Origin: Flavobacteriaceae bacterium
Lineage (GTDB): Bacteria; Bacteroidota; Bacteroidia; Flavobacteriales; Flavobacteriaceae
NCBI GenBank assembly: GCA_028280265.1
Contig: JANQMD010000044.1
Span: 37,466 to 101,465 of the forward strand
Reading direction: 5' to 3'
DNA: 64,000 nucleotides
The position numbers and the translations under genes were made by a program. Below are positions 7,827 to 17,857 of this stretch, piece by piece. The notes beneath the pieces were generated by a model. The model had not been told where the DNA came from. It made no database searches and saw only the letters and a list, made by a program, of their open reading frames with translations. Each line of letters starts with the position of its first letter. Position 1 is the stretch's first letter.

Positions 7827-9905
7827 ATGAATAAAAAAATACTAAAGCAAGCATATTCAAACCTTTGTACCGCCAAAGCCATGGCAGAGTTGTACAAAGA
7901 AAACTTTAAGGTAGTTTCCAAATATGTACATGCAACCTCCCGAGGTCATGAAGCCATACAAACTGCTTTGGGGATGCAACTATTACCTCAAGACTACGCT
8001 TTCCCATATTACAGAGATGACGCAATGTTACTCTCATTTGGATTGGAACCTCATGACTTAATGTTGCAGTTGTTGGCAAAAAAAGAGGATCCATTTTCTG
8101 GAGGAAGAACGTACTATAGTCATCCGAGTTTAAAAGATGACGACAAACCTAAAATTCCACACCAGTCATCTGCTACGGGAATGCAAGCCATTCCGGCTAC
8201 AGGGACGGCGATGGGAATGCAATACAAAGAATTGCAAAATATAGAAGATTCTGCGGCAAAAATGTCATCTCGAGCGGAGTCGAGAGATCTCAATCCAATT
8301 ACCGTTTGCTCGTTGGGTGATGCATCCGTAACCGAAGGAGAGATTGCAGAAGCTTTTCAGATGGTAGCGTTAAAGCAATTACCCATTCTGTATTTGGTAC
8401 AAGACAATGGCTGGGATATTTCAGCCAATGCCGAAGAAACCAGAGCTCAAAACGCTTATGAATATGCGCAAGGGTTTCATGGTTTGGAGGCTATTTCTAT
8501 AGATGGGGCTAACTTTATTGAAAGTTATGAAGCCATTGAAAAAGTGATCAACACCATTCGCAAAGATCGAAGACCTTTCTTGGTGCATGCAAAAGTCCCG
8601 TTGTTGAATCATCATACATCAGGAGTACGCATGGAATGGTACCGAGACGATCTGGAAGAAGCACGTTCTCGTGATCCGTATCCGGTTTTAAAACAACAGT
8701 TGTTAGACAACGGATTTACACAAGAAGAAGTTGAGGCCATTGAAAACGAAGCAAAAGAAAAAGTTCAATCCGATTTTGAGAGAGCACAGCTAGCAGAAGA
8801 TCCAAAACCAGAAGATTTATTTACACATGATTTTGCTCCAACGCCCATTACTGAAGAGAACGGTGACCGCTCTCCGAAAGGAAATGAGAAAGTAGTCATG
8901 GTCGATTGTGCTTTGTTTGGTGTTGAGGAGTTAATGAAAAAGCACAAAGAATGCCTGTTATACGGACAAGATGTAGGAGGGCGTTTAGGTGGTGTTTTTC
9001 GTGAAGCTGCTACATTAGCTCAAAAGTTTGGAGACGATCGAGTTTTCAACACACCTATTCAGGAGGCATTTATTGTAGGTTCTACAGTTGGAATGAGCGC
9101 AGTGGGATTGAAACCCATTGTAGAAGTACAATTTGCAGATTACATCTGGCCCGGACTCAATCAATTGTTTACCGAGGTGAGCAGGAGTTGTTATCTGTCC
9201 AATGGAAAATGGCCTGTGAGTATGATTTTACGAGTTCCTATTGGAGCTTATGGAAGTGGAGGTCCGTACCATTCTTCGTCTGTAGAAAGTGTGCTCACCA
9301 GCATCCGAGGAATTAAAATTGCTTATCCAAGCAATGGAGCAGATTTAAAAGGATTGTTAAAAGCTGCGTATTACGATCCCAATCCAGTGGTTTTTTTAGA
9401 ACACAAAGGATTGTATTGGAGTAAGGTTCCCGGAACACAAGGAGCAACTTCTATAGAACCTGCTGAGGATTATATTTTACCTTTTGGAAAAGCTTGGGTC
9501 TTACAAGAAATCTGGAAGCAAGAGGAGGAAGAGACCTTGACAATTGTGACCTATGGAATGGGAGTGCATTGGGCGATGAATGCCAGTGCAGAATTGGGAA
9601 TGCAAGATACCATTGAAGTGATTGATTTACGAACATTGTATCCTCTTGACGAAGAGACTGTAATGAAATCTGTTAAGAAAAATGGCAAGTGCTTGGTGGT
9701 AACGGAAGAGCCAGCATCAACAGGATTTGCAAGGGCTTTGTCAGGAAAAATACAAGAAGAATGTTTTGCGTATTTAGACGCTCCTGTAATGACCATTGGT
9801 AGTGAAAATATGCCTGCAATTCCGTTGAATTCTACATTGGAACAAACCATGATTCCGTCTACAGAAAAAGTAAAATTAAAGATTCAGGAGATCCTTAATT
9901 TTTAG
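7827..9905 (+). CDS. 2-oxo acid dehydrogenase E1, fused alpha-beta subunits (branched-chain type)
   Basis: 692 residues from MNKKILKQ. The track start at 7818 lies just beyond a repeat copy. The alpha part (about 1-340) carries the thiamine diphosphate motif GDASVTEG...QDNGWDIS. The beta part (about 360-690) shows YGQDVGG, the transketolase pyrimidine-binding region and a transketolase C domain (VIDLRTLYPLD, then VVTEEPASTGF). Fusion of both subunits in one chain is common for Bacteroidota. It decarboxylates branched 2-oxo acids made by IlvE and passes the acyl group to the upstream E2. No E3 is in the window. Residues MSSRAESRDLN around position 150 are encoded by a dispersed repeat. Confidence 0.88.
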   Translation: MNKKILKQAYSNLCTAKAMAELYKENFKVVSKYVHATSRGHEAIQTALGMQLLPQDYAFPYYRDDAMLLSFGLEPHDLMLQLLAKKEDPFSGGRTYYSHPSLKDDDKPKIPHQSSATGMQAIPATGTAMGMQYKELQNIEDSAAKMSSRAESRDLNPITVCSLGDASVTEGEIAEAFQMVALKQLPILYLVQDNGWDISANAEETRAQNAYEYAQGFHGLEAISIDGANFIESYEAIEKVINTIRKDRRPFLVHAKVPLLNHHTSGVRMEWYRDDLEEARSRDPYPVLKQQLLDNGFTQEEVEAIENEAKEKVQSDFERAQLAEDPKPEDLFTHDFAPTPITEENGDRSPKGNEKVVMVDCALFGVEELMKKHKECLLYGQDVGGRLGGVFREAATLAQKFGDDRVFNTPIQEAFIVGSTVGMSAVGLKPIVEVQFADYIWPGLNQLFTEVSRSCYLSNGKWPVSMILRVPIGAYGSGGPYHSSSVESVLTSIRGIKIAYPSNGADLKGLLKAAYYDPNPVVFLEHKGLYWSKVPGTQGATSIEPAEDYILPFGKAWVLQEIWKQEEEETLTIVTYGMGVHWAMNASAELGMQDTIEVIDLRTLYPLDEETVMKSVKKNGKCLVVTEEPASTGFARALSGKIQEECFAYLDAPVMTIGSENMPAIPLNSTLEQTMIPSTEKVKLKIQEILNF
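8263..8291 (+). repeat. dispersed palindromic repeat inserted in frame in the E1 gene
   Basis: TCTCGAGCGGAGTCGAGAGA is a near-perfect palindrome of the same family as the intergenic copy at 22021 (TTCGAGCGCAGTCGAGAAA). It contributes about ten codons (SSRAESRD) just before the conserved thiamine-binding CSLGDASVTEG segment, apparently in a surface loop. Confidence 0.7.
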
Positions 9906-9958
9906 AAAATCCGTACCTTTCCAGTGTTTGAAAAACGAATCAAAACAAATACTTAATT

Positions 9959-10270
9959 ATGGGGTTATTTGGAATCTTTAGTCAAAAAGAAAGCGTAGAT
10001 AAAATCAAAGAATATCTAGACAAAGGAGCTGTTGTTTTAGATGTAAGAACTCAGCAAGAGTGGGATGAAGATCATCTAGAAGGAGCTAAACACATTGTTT
10101 TGAATACCATTCCAGATCATCTAGAGGAAATCAAATCATTAGACAAACCTATTATTGCTGTATGCAAGAGTGGTGGAAGAAGTCAGAGTGCTACCGATTT
10201 TTTAAATCACCAAGGCTTGGATGTTATCAACGGAGGCCCTTGGCAGAATGTGGCCCAGTTTGTTGATTAA
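9959..10270 (+). CDS. rhodanese-like domain protein
   Basis: 103 residues, a single rhodanese domain. The active-site loop is CKSGGRSQ (about residues 62-69) with the persulfide-forming cysteine, and VLDVRTQQEWDEDHLEGA is the typical CH2A-type segment. The family moves sulfane sulfur to acceptors such as thiols or cyanide. It follows the branched-chain operon at 53 nt and may be the last gene. A functional link is not evident. Its stop overlaps by four bases the stop of the convergent gene on the other strand. Confidence 0.88.
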   Translation: MGLFGIFSQKESVDKIKEYLDKGAVVLDVRTQQEWDEDHLEGAKHIVLNTIPDHLEEIKSLDKPIIAVCKSGGRSQSATDFLNHQGLDVINGGPWQNVAQFVD

Positions 10271-10656
10271 ACGTAGTTGTTAAATCCCCTTTTCTTGAGT
10301 CTTTCGAGTCTTCTGTAGACCTTATAGGAATGTGTAAACTTGCGAATGACTGCAAAGACACCTCCTAACAAGGCTCCTGTAAAAGCACCCATGATTCCAG
10401 GGTCGAAATGATGACCCGTAATCCAATACTTCGCATAGAATACCATGATTCCTATTAAGATAGAAATCATAAAAACTTGTAGCTTCGATTTTGAAAAATA
10501 CGCATAGATAGAGCAGAAAAAACCTGTTATAATAGAAGTAGCTGTAATTTTCGTGAAGAAAAGTTCTTTTATCCCAGCCTCAGGAAGAAAAAATGCGGTT
10601 ATGAAAATACCAATTACAGCACCTGCTAAAATTCCTATGACTATTTTTTGAATCAT
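10267..10656 (-). CDS. small integral membrane protein, unknown function
   Basis: 129 residues with four predicted membrane segments (about 5-27, 37-57, 60-77 and 86-104) and a basic C-terminal tail (YRRLERLKKRG). The glycine-rich GAFTGALLGGVFAV helix resembles small transporter-like membrane proteins, but I do not recognise a family. It is convergent with the rhodanese gene and 45 nt downstream of the LuxR-type regulator on the same strand. Confidence 0.6.
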   Translation of the reverse strand: MIQKIVIGILAGAVIGIFITAFFLPEAGIKELFFTKITATSIITGFFCSIYAYFSKSKLQVFMISILIGIMVFYAKYWITGHHFDPGIMGAFTGALLGGVFAVIRKFTHSYKVYRRLERLKKRGFNNYV

Positions 10657-10701
10657 TAACTGAGAATCTCGAGGTTTAAAAGTACAACTTATTTTTAATA
10701 T

Positions 10702-11355
10702 TTAAATGAGATTTTTCTTTTGAGCCTTTAATACAGCTTCCATTTTATTGTGAACCTGAAGTTTTCGGTAAATATTTTCGATATGCTTTCGAACCGTAGA
10801 AGGTGAGATCACTAAGTTTTCCGCGATGAGATTGTAATTAAGCCCCTTGCTAAGTTGAATTAAAATTTCTGTTTCTCTCTTGGAGAGCCTTACTTCTTCA
10901 AGGTCCTCTTTTGTATCTGTTTTAAAAGTTGGATTCCTAAGTAGATTCAAGGTCTTTAGAGCTATGCTGGGAGTCATAGGGGCACCATCATTCAAAACCT
11001 CTAAAATGCTATCATGTAATTTTTGAGCATCGATTTCTTTTAATAAATAGCCATTAGCTCCTGCCTTAATAGAATCGAAAATGTATTCGTCATCATCATA
11101 AACAGTGAGCATGATAATTTTAATTTGTGGATACTGATTTTTAACCAATTCAGTAGCTTTAATGCCATTCATTTCAGGCATTTGGATGTCCATAAGAATT
11201 ACATCAACTCGTTGATCATCTGCCAATTTTCCAATAAGTTCAGCGCCATTTTTTGCAATAAATTTTATAGTAATATCTTCAAAAAAAGAGAGCTTTTCTT
11301 GGATGGTCTTTACCAAAAAATGGTTGTCCTCAGCGATGGCGATTCGTAATTTCAT
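10702..11355 (-). CDS. response regulator, NarL/LuxR type
   Basis: 217 residues. The receiver domain (about 1-120) has the acidic pair EDN, the phospho-acceptor aspartate in VILMDIQMPEMNG, and LTVYDDDEY plus K (LLKEID) at the expected places. A LuxR-type HTH (about 150-212, LSKRETEILIQLSKGLNYNLIAENL) binds DNA. The ATG overlaps the end of the kinase gene by four bases, so the two are translationally coupled and form a two-component pair. Target genes are not visible. Confidence 0.92.
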   Translation of the reverse strand: MKLRIAIAEDNHFLVKTIQEKLSFFEDITIKFIAKNGAELIGKLADDQRVDVILMDIQMPEMNGIKATELVKNQYPQIKIIMLTVYDDDEYIFDSIKAGANGYLLKEIDAQKLHDSILEVLNDGAPMTPSIALKTLNLLRNPTFKTDTKEDLEEVRLSKRETEILIQLSKGLNYNLIAENLVISPSTVRKHIENIYRKLQVHNKMEAVLKAQKKNLI

Positions 11356-13142
11356 AAATGCGATTTATCAATAGAGACTTGTATTTGAGTTCCTTTCCCT
11401 AAATCCGATTTAAGAACTACTTCACCATGGATAGCAGAGACTCTATTTTCAATATTGGACAAGCCATTACCAGCAACAAAATTATTTTTATCAAACCCTT
11501 TTCCATTGTCTTCAATAGTGATTAGAATCTCAGATTTTGATTGCTTAAATTGAATGGAAATTTTACTAGCACTCGAATGCTTTAAGGCATTATTTATAGC
11601 CTCTTGAATTACTCGAAAAAGATTCATTCCAACAACAGAACTAAAAGTGTATGAGTTCATTGATTTTTCGGTAATCTCAAAATCAATATGATGAGCGATT
11701 TTTTTAGCTTTTTCAACAAAAGAGAGCAATCTTCCATGCAAATCTTCAAAAGTTACCTTGTTTTTATTCATAGCCCAGATGGTATCTCTTAGTTGATCGA
11801 TGGTTTCTATGGTGAAACTACTGATTGTAGATAGTTTTTCTTTGACGAGCTTGGATGAATCAGAAGATAGCATTTTAAGATTGTCAATAGATGAAATAAT
11901 AAAAGTTAACTGAGAGCCAATATTATCATGTAAATCTCTTGAAATCTCTAGTCGTTGTTCCTGTAGTTTATTTTGAGTTTTAATTTTGGTTAGTGCATCT
12001 TTTAAGCTCATTTCTTTTTGAAATTGCTTTTGCTTTAGCTGATGTCTTTTGTACAAACCAATAAGAATAATGGTCAGAATAATAATTGAGCCCCCAAGAA
12101 CTAATGAAAAGATATTTTTGTTCTTGATGCGTAAGTTTTGCTCAGCAATCTCTTTTTCTTTTTCAGCCGTTTTATACTTGGCCTCCATTTCCGTAACCCC
12201 ATCAGCTATCCGCTTATTATACATTTGAATAGTAAGTCCGTAAATCTTCTCCTGTACCTCAGTTGTTTCCTTGTAGCGATTTAAAGCAAGCAATGTTTTC
12301 TTTTTTTTCACATAGGCATAAGATAAAGAAGCATTGTCTTTGGATTTTTCATAAATAGCAATAGCCTGATCAATAATCTCTAATGCTTCTTTTAGCTTTT
12401 GCTGCTTGGTTAAAATGCTATTTTTCTTAATGAGAGCAAATCCTAAATATTGATCATTCTTAGATTGTTTTGCATACTTTATAGCTTCGTTGGCTTTTTT
12501 ATATGCAGTGTTGAGTTGATTCAACTGTATGTAACATTCTGCCCATAAACTTGTACAAAGTGACAATTCTGTGAGTTGATTTTTAGCTATAAATATTTTT
12601 GCTACCTGTTCATAGTTGTGAATAGCTTTGTAAAATAGACTAGAATCTTTTTGAGCCATTCCTTCTTCAAGGTTTATGGTCCCAAGGTTTTGAAGAATCT
12701 TGGTTTGCACTCTTCCTGACAGGAATTTATTCAAATTATTGGCTTTTTCAAAGTATTCTAAAGAAACGAGTCTTCTATTAAGTAAGTAGTTGCAGATTCC
12801 TATTTGATAATATGCAAGCGCAATATTGTTAGAATCGTTGATATTTTTAAAAAAAGCTAGAGAGGACAGTAATATTTCGTGTGCTTTTTGAGTATCTCCT
12901 TTTCGCATAAAGATGGCCGCTTTTGCAACACTCTCTTTGTAATACAAGGTTGAGTCAATAGATTGTTTGACACGAATTGCAATGGCTCTTTCAAGATAAA
13001 AACTAGCAGAATCGAGTTGCCTATTGTCAGTAAAAGCCATGCTCTTGTTCAAGAGATCATTAATAACAAACTCAGCATTTTCTTGCGAAAATGCTGAGTT
13101 AAAGTAAATGAATAATAAAAAGGGGAGAAAAACGCTTTTCAT
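11352..13142 (-). CDS. sensor histidine kinase with periplasmic TPR repeats
   Basis: 596 residues from the ATG encoding MKSVFLPFLLF. The track uses a TTG three codons earlier. A signal peptide (to about FSQ) is followed by TPR-like helical repeats (about 25-325), a membrane helix (FSLVLGGSIIILTIILIGLY, about 346-366), a coiled stretch, a HisKA_3 phospho-acceptor region (SRDLHDNIGSQL, about 403) and an HATPase_c domain (GNGLSNIENRVSAIHG). This NarX/DesK-type architecture with periplasmic TPRs is common in Bacteroidota and pairs with LuxR-type regulators. The signal it senses is unknown. Confidence 0.9.
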   Translation of the reverse strand: MKSVFLPFLLFIYFNSAFSQENAEFVINDLLNKSMAFTDNRQLDSASFYLERAIAIRVKQSIDSTLYYKESVAKAAIFMRKGDTQKAHEILLSSLAFFKNINDSNNIALAYYQIGICNYLLNRRLVSLEYFEKANNLNKFLSGRVQTKILQNLGTINLEEGMAQKDSSLFYKAIHNYEQVAKIFIAKNQLTELSLCTSLWAECYIQLNQLNTAYKKANEAIKYAKQSKNDQYLGFALIKKNSILTKQQKLKEALEIIDQAIAIYEKSKDNASLSYAYVKKKKTLLALNRYKETTEVQEKIYGLTIQMYNKRIADGVTEMEAKYKTAEKEKEIAEQNLRIKNKNIFSLVLGGSIIILTIILIGLYKRHQLKQKQFQKEMSLKDALTKIKTQNKLQEQRLEISRDLHDNIGSQLTFIISSIDNLKMLSSDSSKLVKEKLSTISSFTIETIDQLRDTIWAMNKNKVTFEDLHGRLLSFVEKAKKIAHHIDFEITEKSMNSYTFSSVVGMNLFRVIQEAINNALKHSSASKISIQFKQSKSEILITIEDNGKGFDKNNFVAGNGLSNIENRVSAIHGEVVLKSDLGKGTQIQVSIDKSHL

Positions 13143-13152
13143 CACAGACAAG

Positions 13153-13437
13153 TTACAAATTATTTAAAAGCTGGGGGACAGTCTCTTTTAAATCAAAATC
13201 GATATTCATGAGATTCAATTGAATAAACAAGATTTTGTGGTCTGTATTCTTTGTCTTAAACTCGAGCTTTTTTACTTCTTCACGATAATGATCGTTCAAA
13301 TATTTGTTCTCTTCAATTTCATTGATTAATGAAATGATCTTTTGATGATTTTCATACTCAATAGATTGGAACTGTTTGATCATCTGAAGCGTTAAAAAAG
13401 CAATAATTGCTAAAAAGAAACATGTAAGATATAGCAT
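13153..13437 (-). CDS. small membrane-anchored coiled-coil protein upstream of the kinase
   Basis: 94 residues: an N-terminal membrane helix (LYLTCFFLAIIAFLTLQMI) then a charged, heptad-like helix (about 22-70). It ends about ten bases before the kinase start, so it is probably the first gene of the kinase-regulator operon. I recognise no family. An accessory or signal-input role for the kinase is inference from position only. Confidence 0.55.
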   Translation of the reverse strand: MLYLTCFFLAIIAFLTLQMIKQFQSIEYENHQKIISLINEIEENKYLNDHYREEVKKLEFKTKNTDHKILFIQLNLMNIDFDLKETVPQLLNNL

Positions 13438-13505
13438 GCATTATTATTCTGAGTACAAATCTGCTCAAATTAGTCCGGCCATAAAATACGTCATTTGACG
13501 TATTT

Positions 13506-14456
13506 TTAAAATATAATATGCGGGTGTGCTTTACTAATTGAAGTTTTATCCTTCGCTAGTTTGGCAAGAAAAATCTTGTGTTCCTCAGATTTAGGATTGA
13601 AAGGTTTGTGGAGCAATCTCTTTTGTATCGAATCCACTTCTTTCATGAGGTGATGAGAAGCTTCTGAAATCCAACCCTTAACAAACTTTTCCCAAATGTA
13701 GTTGATAGCAGTTTGATTTGGATGAATCATATCTTCATTATAAAAACGATAATCACGCAACTCATCCATCATGACTTCATAACTTGGGAAATAAAAGATT
13801 TTGTTTCTGGGATTCACAACCTGATGAATTGCTGAAATCAAATGTGCTTTGCTACGCTGATTTTCAATAAAACCATCTTTCAAATGACGCACTGGAGAAA
13901 CCGTAAAAATGAAATTCACCTTTGGATTAATATCTCGAATGAGTGCAATGATAGCATCCAAACTTTCTGCAATCTCTTCTACTGAAAGTAGCTCCTTTAA
14001 GAATTTTTTCTGAGGAACTTTATGACAGTTGGCAACAATACGATCCGATTCAATATCTCTGTAAACCCATGCAGTTCCCAGAGTAATGACTATGTGGGTT
14101 GATTTTTGGAGTTGTTGATTTGTTAATTGGATTCCTTGGTTAAGGTTCTGAAGAATCTCCTTTTTTGAAGAACTACTCAATAAAGAATGAGCATCGAAAC
14201 AATGATACCGTTCGTTTAAGTCGAAAATATCTTCTTCAGAATATGCTTTTTTATTGATTGCATTGCTAATTAAAGTTTCAATAGCTTTTGGATGAAAGAG
14301 AATTCCAAACGGATTTTGACTTGATTGGAATTTGTAGTATTCCAATTGATTGCCAATATTCTCTGAAAAACAAGAACCTAAAAGAAAGATCTTAGAATTG
14401 TAATCAATTGGATGTCTAGTCTCTTTAGGAAATGGTATGTGGGTTTGTAATTTCAT
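13506..14456 (-). CDS. GSCFA domain protein
   Basis: 316 residues. The family signature is visible as LLGSCFSENIG near residue 26, followed by NPFGILFHP. GSCFA proteins are SGNH-hydrolase-like and typical of Bacteroidota and some Proteobacteria. The second conserved block with ITLGTAWVY and the later FTVSPVRHLKDG and DMIHPNQ segments (putative catalytic Asp-His region) are intact. Substrate unknown, probably an acyl ester or polysaccharide modification. Transcribed alone with a TAnnTTTG box 18 nt upstream. Confidence 0.85.
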   Translation of the reverse strand: MKLQTHIPFPKETRHPIDYNSKIFLLGSCFSENIGNQLEYYKFQSSQNPFGILFHPKAIETLISNAINKKAYSEEDIFDLNERYHCFDAHSLLSSSSKKEILQNLNQGIQLTNQQLQKSTHIVITLGTAWVYRDIESDRIVANCHKVPQKKFLKELLSVEEIAESLDAIIALIRDINPKVNFIFTVSPVRHLKDGFIENQRSKAHLISAIHQVVNPRNKIFYFPSYEVMMDELRDYRFYNEDMIHPNQTAINYIWEKFVKGWISEASHHLMKEVDSIQKRLLHKPFNPKSEEHKIFLAKLAKDKTSISKAHPHIIF

Positions 14457-14473
14457 TACTGGAGCTAAAAGTA

Positions 14474-14481
14474 CAAAGTTA
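14474..14481 (-). promoter_or_regulatory. putative -7 box for the GSCFA gene
   Basis: On the minus strand TAACTTTG fits TAnnTTTG exactly, 18 nt before the start codon. No convincing TTG element lies 17-20 nt further upstream. Confidence 0.35.
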
Positions 14482-14554
14482 AAAAGTGATAAAGTATAAA
14501 CGTTAGTAAAGAAGTTTTTAGTTGTTGCTTTAAATCTTGTGGATGATTCTTAAA

Positions 14555-14590
14555 CTGTCATGCTGAGCTTGTCGAAGCATAGTCGAAGTT
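14555..14590. repeat. dispersed repeat (CTGAGCTTGTCGAAG type) between GSCFA and DUF1801 genes
   Basis: GTCATGCTGAGCTTGTCGAAG followed by a second GTCGAAG. It is the reverse complement of the core inserted in the E2 gene. The 184-bp gap holds no other recognisable element. Confidence 0.65.
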
Positions 14591-14640
14591 ATGATTTTCA
14601 ATTTTCTTCCTAGAAAACTTTAAGAGAAAATGAACAACCT

Positions 14641-15069
14641 TTAAATTCCCAAGGTAGGCAAATGTTTTACTTTATGATATCTTAATCCTGCTTTAATGCA
14701 GTGTTGTAACTGTTCCTTCGGCAGGCGATCATTCAATTGGAATACGATGGCTCTTTTCCCTTCAAACTCAAAAGTGTTCTTAAAAATGAGTCTGAAAGTT
14801 TCTACCAACCGACTTGTACACTGGAAATACATAGCATACTGATCGGGAGATTTCTTTTTCCAGTCAATACGTATGGTACTTCCTATTTTAGTCAGATAAC
14901 TAGGTTCTCCCCATTTTAGAGTTTCTTCTACTTCTTGTATTTCTTCAATATTTTTTGCTGTAACAAGGATTAGTTCCCGAAGTGCTAGCATTTTTTCTTT
15001 AACACCTTCTGGATAATTATCAAAGACCAATGATACTTCAGGATTTTCTTTGATTCGGAAATCATTCAT
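14641..15069 (-). CDS. DUF1801 domain protein
   Basis: 142 residues, full length for the family. The motif EETLKWGEPSYLTKIGSTIRI and a DQYAMYFQC strand followed by FRLIF are typical of the DUF1801/YdhG-like fold (related to iron-chaperone-like small proteins). Biochemical role unknown. It lies 24 nt downstream of alaS on the same strand and may be co-transcribed with it. Confidence 0.75.
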   Translation of the reverse strand: MNDFRIKENPEVSLVFDNYPEGVKEKMLALRELILVTAKNIEEIQEVEETLKWGEPSYLTKIGSTIRIDWKKKSPDQYAMYFQCTSRLVETFRLIFKNTFEFEGKRAIVFQLNDRLPKEQLQHCIKAGLRYHKVKHLPTLGI

Positions 15070-15093
15070 TGGTTCAAGTTAGGGAATAAAATC

Positions 15094-17703
15094 TTATAAG
15101 TAGCTCTTTGCTTTTTGAAGAGCTTCTTTGATTCCATCTGGATTTCTCCCTCCCGCAGTGGCAAAGAAAGGTTGTCCGCCACCGCCGCCTTGAATGAATT
15201 TTCCGAGCTCGCGAACGATTGTACCTGCATTTAGCTTGTCAGATGTGATCTCTTTAGAAATGTAACAGGTTAAAATAGCTTTTCCATGTACATTTGCTCC
15301 AAACAAAAGGAATAAGTTGTTGAACTCATTACCCAATTCAAAAGCCAAATTTTTAATTCCACCTGCATCTAAGTCAACTTGAGTGGCTAAAAATTGAACG
15401 CCATTTACTTCTTCTAACTGCCCTTTTAAGTCACCTTTTAAGTTCTTTGCTTTGTCCTTTAACAATTGTTCAATTTGCTTCTTCAAAGAACTATTTTCGT
15501 TTTGTAAAGACTTCAATGCTTTTACAGGTTCTTTGGAATTATTCAGCAAATCTTTCATCTCAAAGAACTGCCTATTATTGTCGAAGTAGAAATCTTTTAC
15601 AGCATCTGTTGTAATGGCTTCTATTCTGCGAATTCCCGCAGCCACAGCTCCTTCTGATTTGATTTTAAAATGCCATAAATCCGCAGTATTTTTCACATGT
15701 GTCCCTCCGCACAATTCAATAGAATTCCCAAATCGGATAGAACGAACAGTATCGCCATATTTTTCTCCAAATAAACTCATTGCGCCCTCTGCCAAAGCTT
15801 GCTCTTTGGGAATGTTTCTTTTTTCTTCCAAGGGAAGTTTTCCTTCTATACGTGCGTTCACAAAATTTTCCACATCACGCAATTCTTCAACAGTCATTTT
15901 GGAAAAATGAGAAAAGTCAAAGCGCAAATATTTGGAATGCACAGCACTCCCTTTCTGTTCTACATGTGTTCCTAAAACTTCACGTAATGCTTGATGCAAA
16001 AGATGGGTTGCAGTATGATTAGCAGCAGTTCTTTCACGTTGTTTTTGATCCACAACCGCATTGAATGTCTCATTAAGACGTTTGGGCAGGTTCTTTGTGA
16101 AATGAATAATCACATTGTTTTCCTTCTTGGTGTCTAAAATATAGATTACATCGCCGTGTATGTCTTCCAGATATCCTTTGTCTCCAACTTGACCACCTCC
16201 TTCAGGATAGAAAGGTGTTAGGTTAAATACCAGTTGATACATGTCACCATCCTTTTTAGAAGTAACTTTTCTGTATCGAGTCATTTTTACTTTCGCTTCT
16301 AAGGTGTCATACCCAACAAATTCCTCAACAACATCATCCGTTAAAACAGTCCAATCATCCGTAGAACTTTCACTAGCAGCTCTGGAGCGCTCTTTCTGTT
16401 TTGCCATTTCTTCGTGGAACCCATTCTCATCTAAATTCAATCCCTTTTCTCGTAAGATTAAGGAAGTTAAGTCGATAGGGAATCCATAAGTGTCGTACAA
16501 TTCAAAAGCTTTTTCTCCAGGAATGGTTTTTGAGTTTGCACTCTCAATCATTTGATTGAGTAAAATCAGTCCTTGTTCTAGTGTTCTTAGAAAAGAGCTT
16601 TCTTCTTCACGAATCACATTTTCGATTAAGTTTTTTTGCACTTTTATCTCAGGAAATGCTTTCCCCATTTTTTTAGAAAGCACATCCACCAACCTGTAAA
16701 TGAAAGGTTCTTTTTTATCTAAAAAAGTAAAACCATAGCGAACAGCTCTTCGTAATATTCTTCGAATCACATACCCAGCTCCATTGTTACTAGGCAATTG
16801 TCCATCCGCAATAGAAAAAGCAACAGCTCTCACATGATCTGCAATCACACGCATGGCAATATCTGTCTTTTCACCTTTTCCATATTTTGCAGAAGAAATA
16901 GCTTCAATTTCACGAATCAGAGGCGTAAAAATATCAGTATCATAATTAGAACTAACTCCTTGAAGAACCATACACAAGCGTTCAAAGCCCATTCCTGTAT
17001 CTATATGCTTCTCGGGTAAATCTTCTAAATCACCTGATGCTCTGCGATTGTATTGCATGAATACCAAATTCCAAATCTCAACAACCTGAGGATGATCCAT
17101 ATTGACTAACTCTTTCCCATCTACTTTAGACTTTTCTTCTTCGGAACGAATATCAACGTGAATTTCCGAGCAGGGACCACAAGGACCTTGATCGCCCATT
17201 TCCCAGAAATTGTCCTTTTTATTCCCCATCAAAATACGATCTTCAGGAATGATGTCTTTCCAGAAATCATAGGCCTCCTGATCCATCGGGAGGTTGTCTT
17301 TATCTGAACTTCCTTCGAAAACAGTTACATATAAAATATCTTTAGAAATTCCATATACTTCAGTCAACAGTTCCCATGCCCACGCAATAGCCTCTTTTTT
17401 AAAGTAATCTCCAAAACTCCAATTTCCCAACATTTCAAACATTGTGTGATGATAGGTATCATAACCTACTTCTTCTAAGTCGTTATGTTTTCCTGAAACA
17501 CGCAAGCATTTTTGAGTGTCGGCGATACGGTTGCTTTTTGGAACCCCATTTCCCAAGAAAAACTCCTTGAAAGGAGCCATTCCAGAGTTGGTGAACATCA
17601 ACGTAGGATCGTCCTTTAAAACCATGGGAGATGAGGGAACAATCGCGTGAGATTTGCCCTTAAAGAAGTCTAAAAATTGAGAACGTATTTCTTGAGATTT
17701 CAT
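15094..17703 (-). CDS. alaS: alanine-tRNA ligase
   Basis: 869 residues, full length. The class II catalytic domain lies at the N-terminus ([26 protein letters not shown]). The editing domain contains HTATHLLH (about 553) and the zinc-binding CGGTHV (about 659). The C-terminal coiled and DHHA1 region ends with the Gly-rich [14 protein letters not shown]. It charges tRNA-Ala and clears Ser/Gly-tRNA-Ala. It is divergent from the M23 peptidase gene, an arrangement conserved in Flavobacteriaceae. Confidence 0.98.
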   Translation of the reverse strand: MKSQEIRSQFLDFFKGKSHAIVPSSPMVLKDDPTLMFTNSGMAPFKEFFLGNGVPKSNRIADTQKCLRVSGKHNDLEEVGYDTYHHTMFEMLGNWSFGDYFKKEAIAWAWELLTEVYGISKDILYVTVFEGSSDKDNLPMDQEAYDFWKDIIPEDRILMGNKKDNFWEMGDQGPCGPCSEIHVDIRSEEEKSKVDGKELVNMDHPQVVEIWNLVFMQYNRRASGDLEDLPEKHIDTGMGFERLCMVLQGVSSNYDTDIFTPLIREIEAISSAKYGKGEKTDIAMRVIADHVRAVAFSIADGQLPSNNGAGYVIRRILRRAVRYGFTFLDKKEPFIYRLVDVLSKKMGKAFPEIKVQKNLIENVIREEESSFLRTLEQGLILLNQMIESANSKTIPGEKAFELYDTYGFPIDLTSLILREKGLNLDENGFHEEMAKQKERSRAASESSTDDWTVLTDDVVEEFVGYDTLEAKVKMTRYRKVTSKKDGDMYQLVFNLTPFYPEGGGQVGDKGYLEDIHGDVIYILDTKKENNVIIHFTKNLPKRLNETFNAVVDQKQRERTAANHTATHLLHQALREVLGTHVEQKGSAVHSKYLRFDFSHFSKMTVEELRDVENFVNARIEGKLPLEEKRNIPKEQALAEGAMSLFGEKYGDTVRSIRFGNSIELCGGTHVKNTADLWHFKIKSEGAVAAGIRRIEAITTDAVKDFYFDNNRQFFEMKDLLNNSKEPVKALKSLQNENSSLKKQIEQLLKDKAKNLKGDLKGQLEEVNGVQFLATQVDLDAGGIKNLAFELGNEFNNLFLLFGANVHGKAILTCYISKEITSDKLNAGTIVRELGKFIQGGGGGQPFFATAGGRNPDGIKEALQKAKSYL

Positions 17704-17759
17704 GAGTCAAGAGAGTATTTCTTAGATGTTAACTTTTGTCAAAAAAACACTTCCAGAAA

Positions 17760-17787
17760 TTGAATATGGAAACATTTTGTAAATTTG
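17760..17787 (+). promoter_or_regulatory. putative Bacteroidota promoter of the M23 peptidase gene
   Basis: TTG (17760-17762), a 17-nt spacer and TAAATTTG (17780-17787) fit the TTG/TAnnTTTG consensus. Transcription would start near 17794, leaving a leader of about 64 nt. Confidence 0.5.
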
Positions 17788-17857
17788 CTCGTATTTTGTG
17801 TGAAAGTCTTACTAATTTCAAAACTTTACAGCTCACAAAAGTAGCATATTTACTCGT

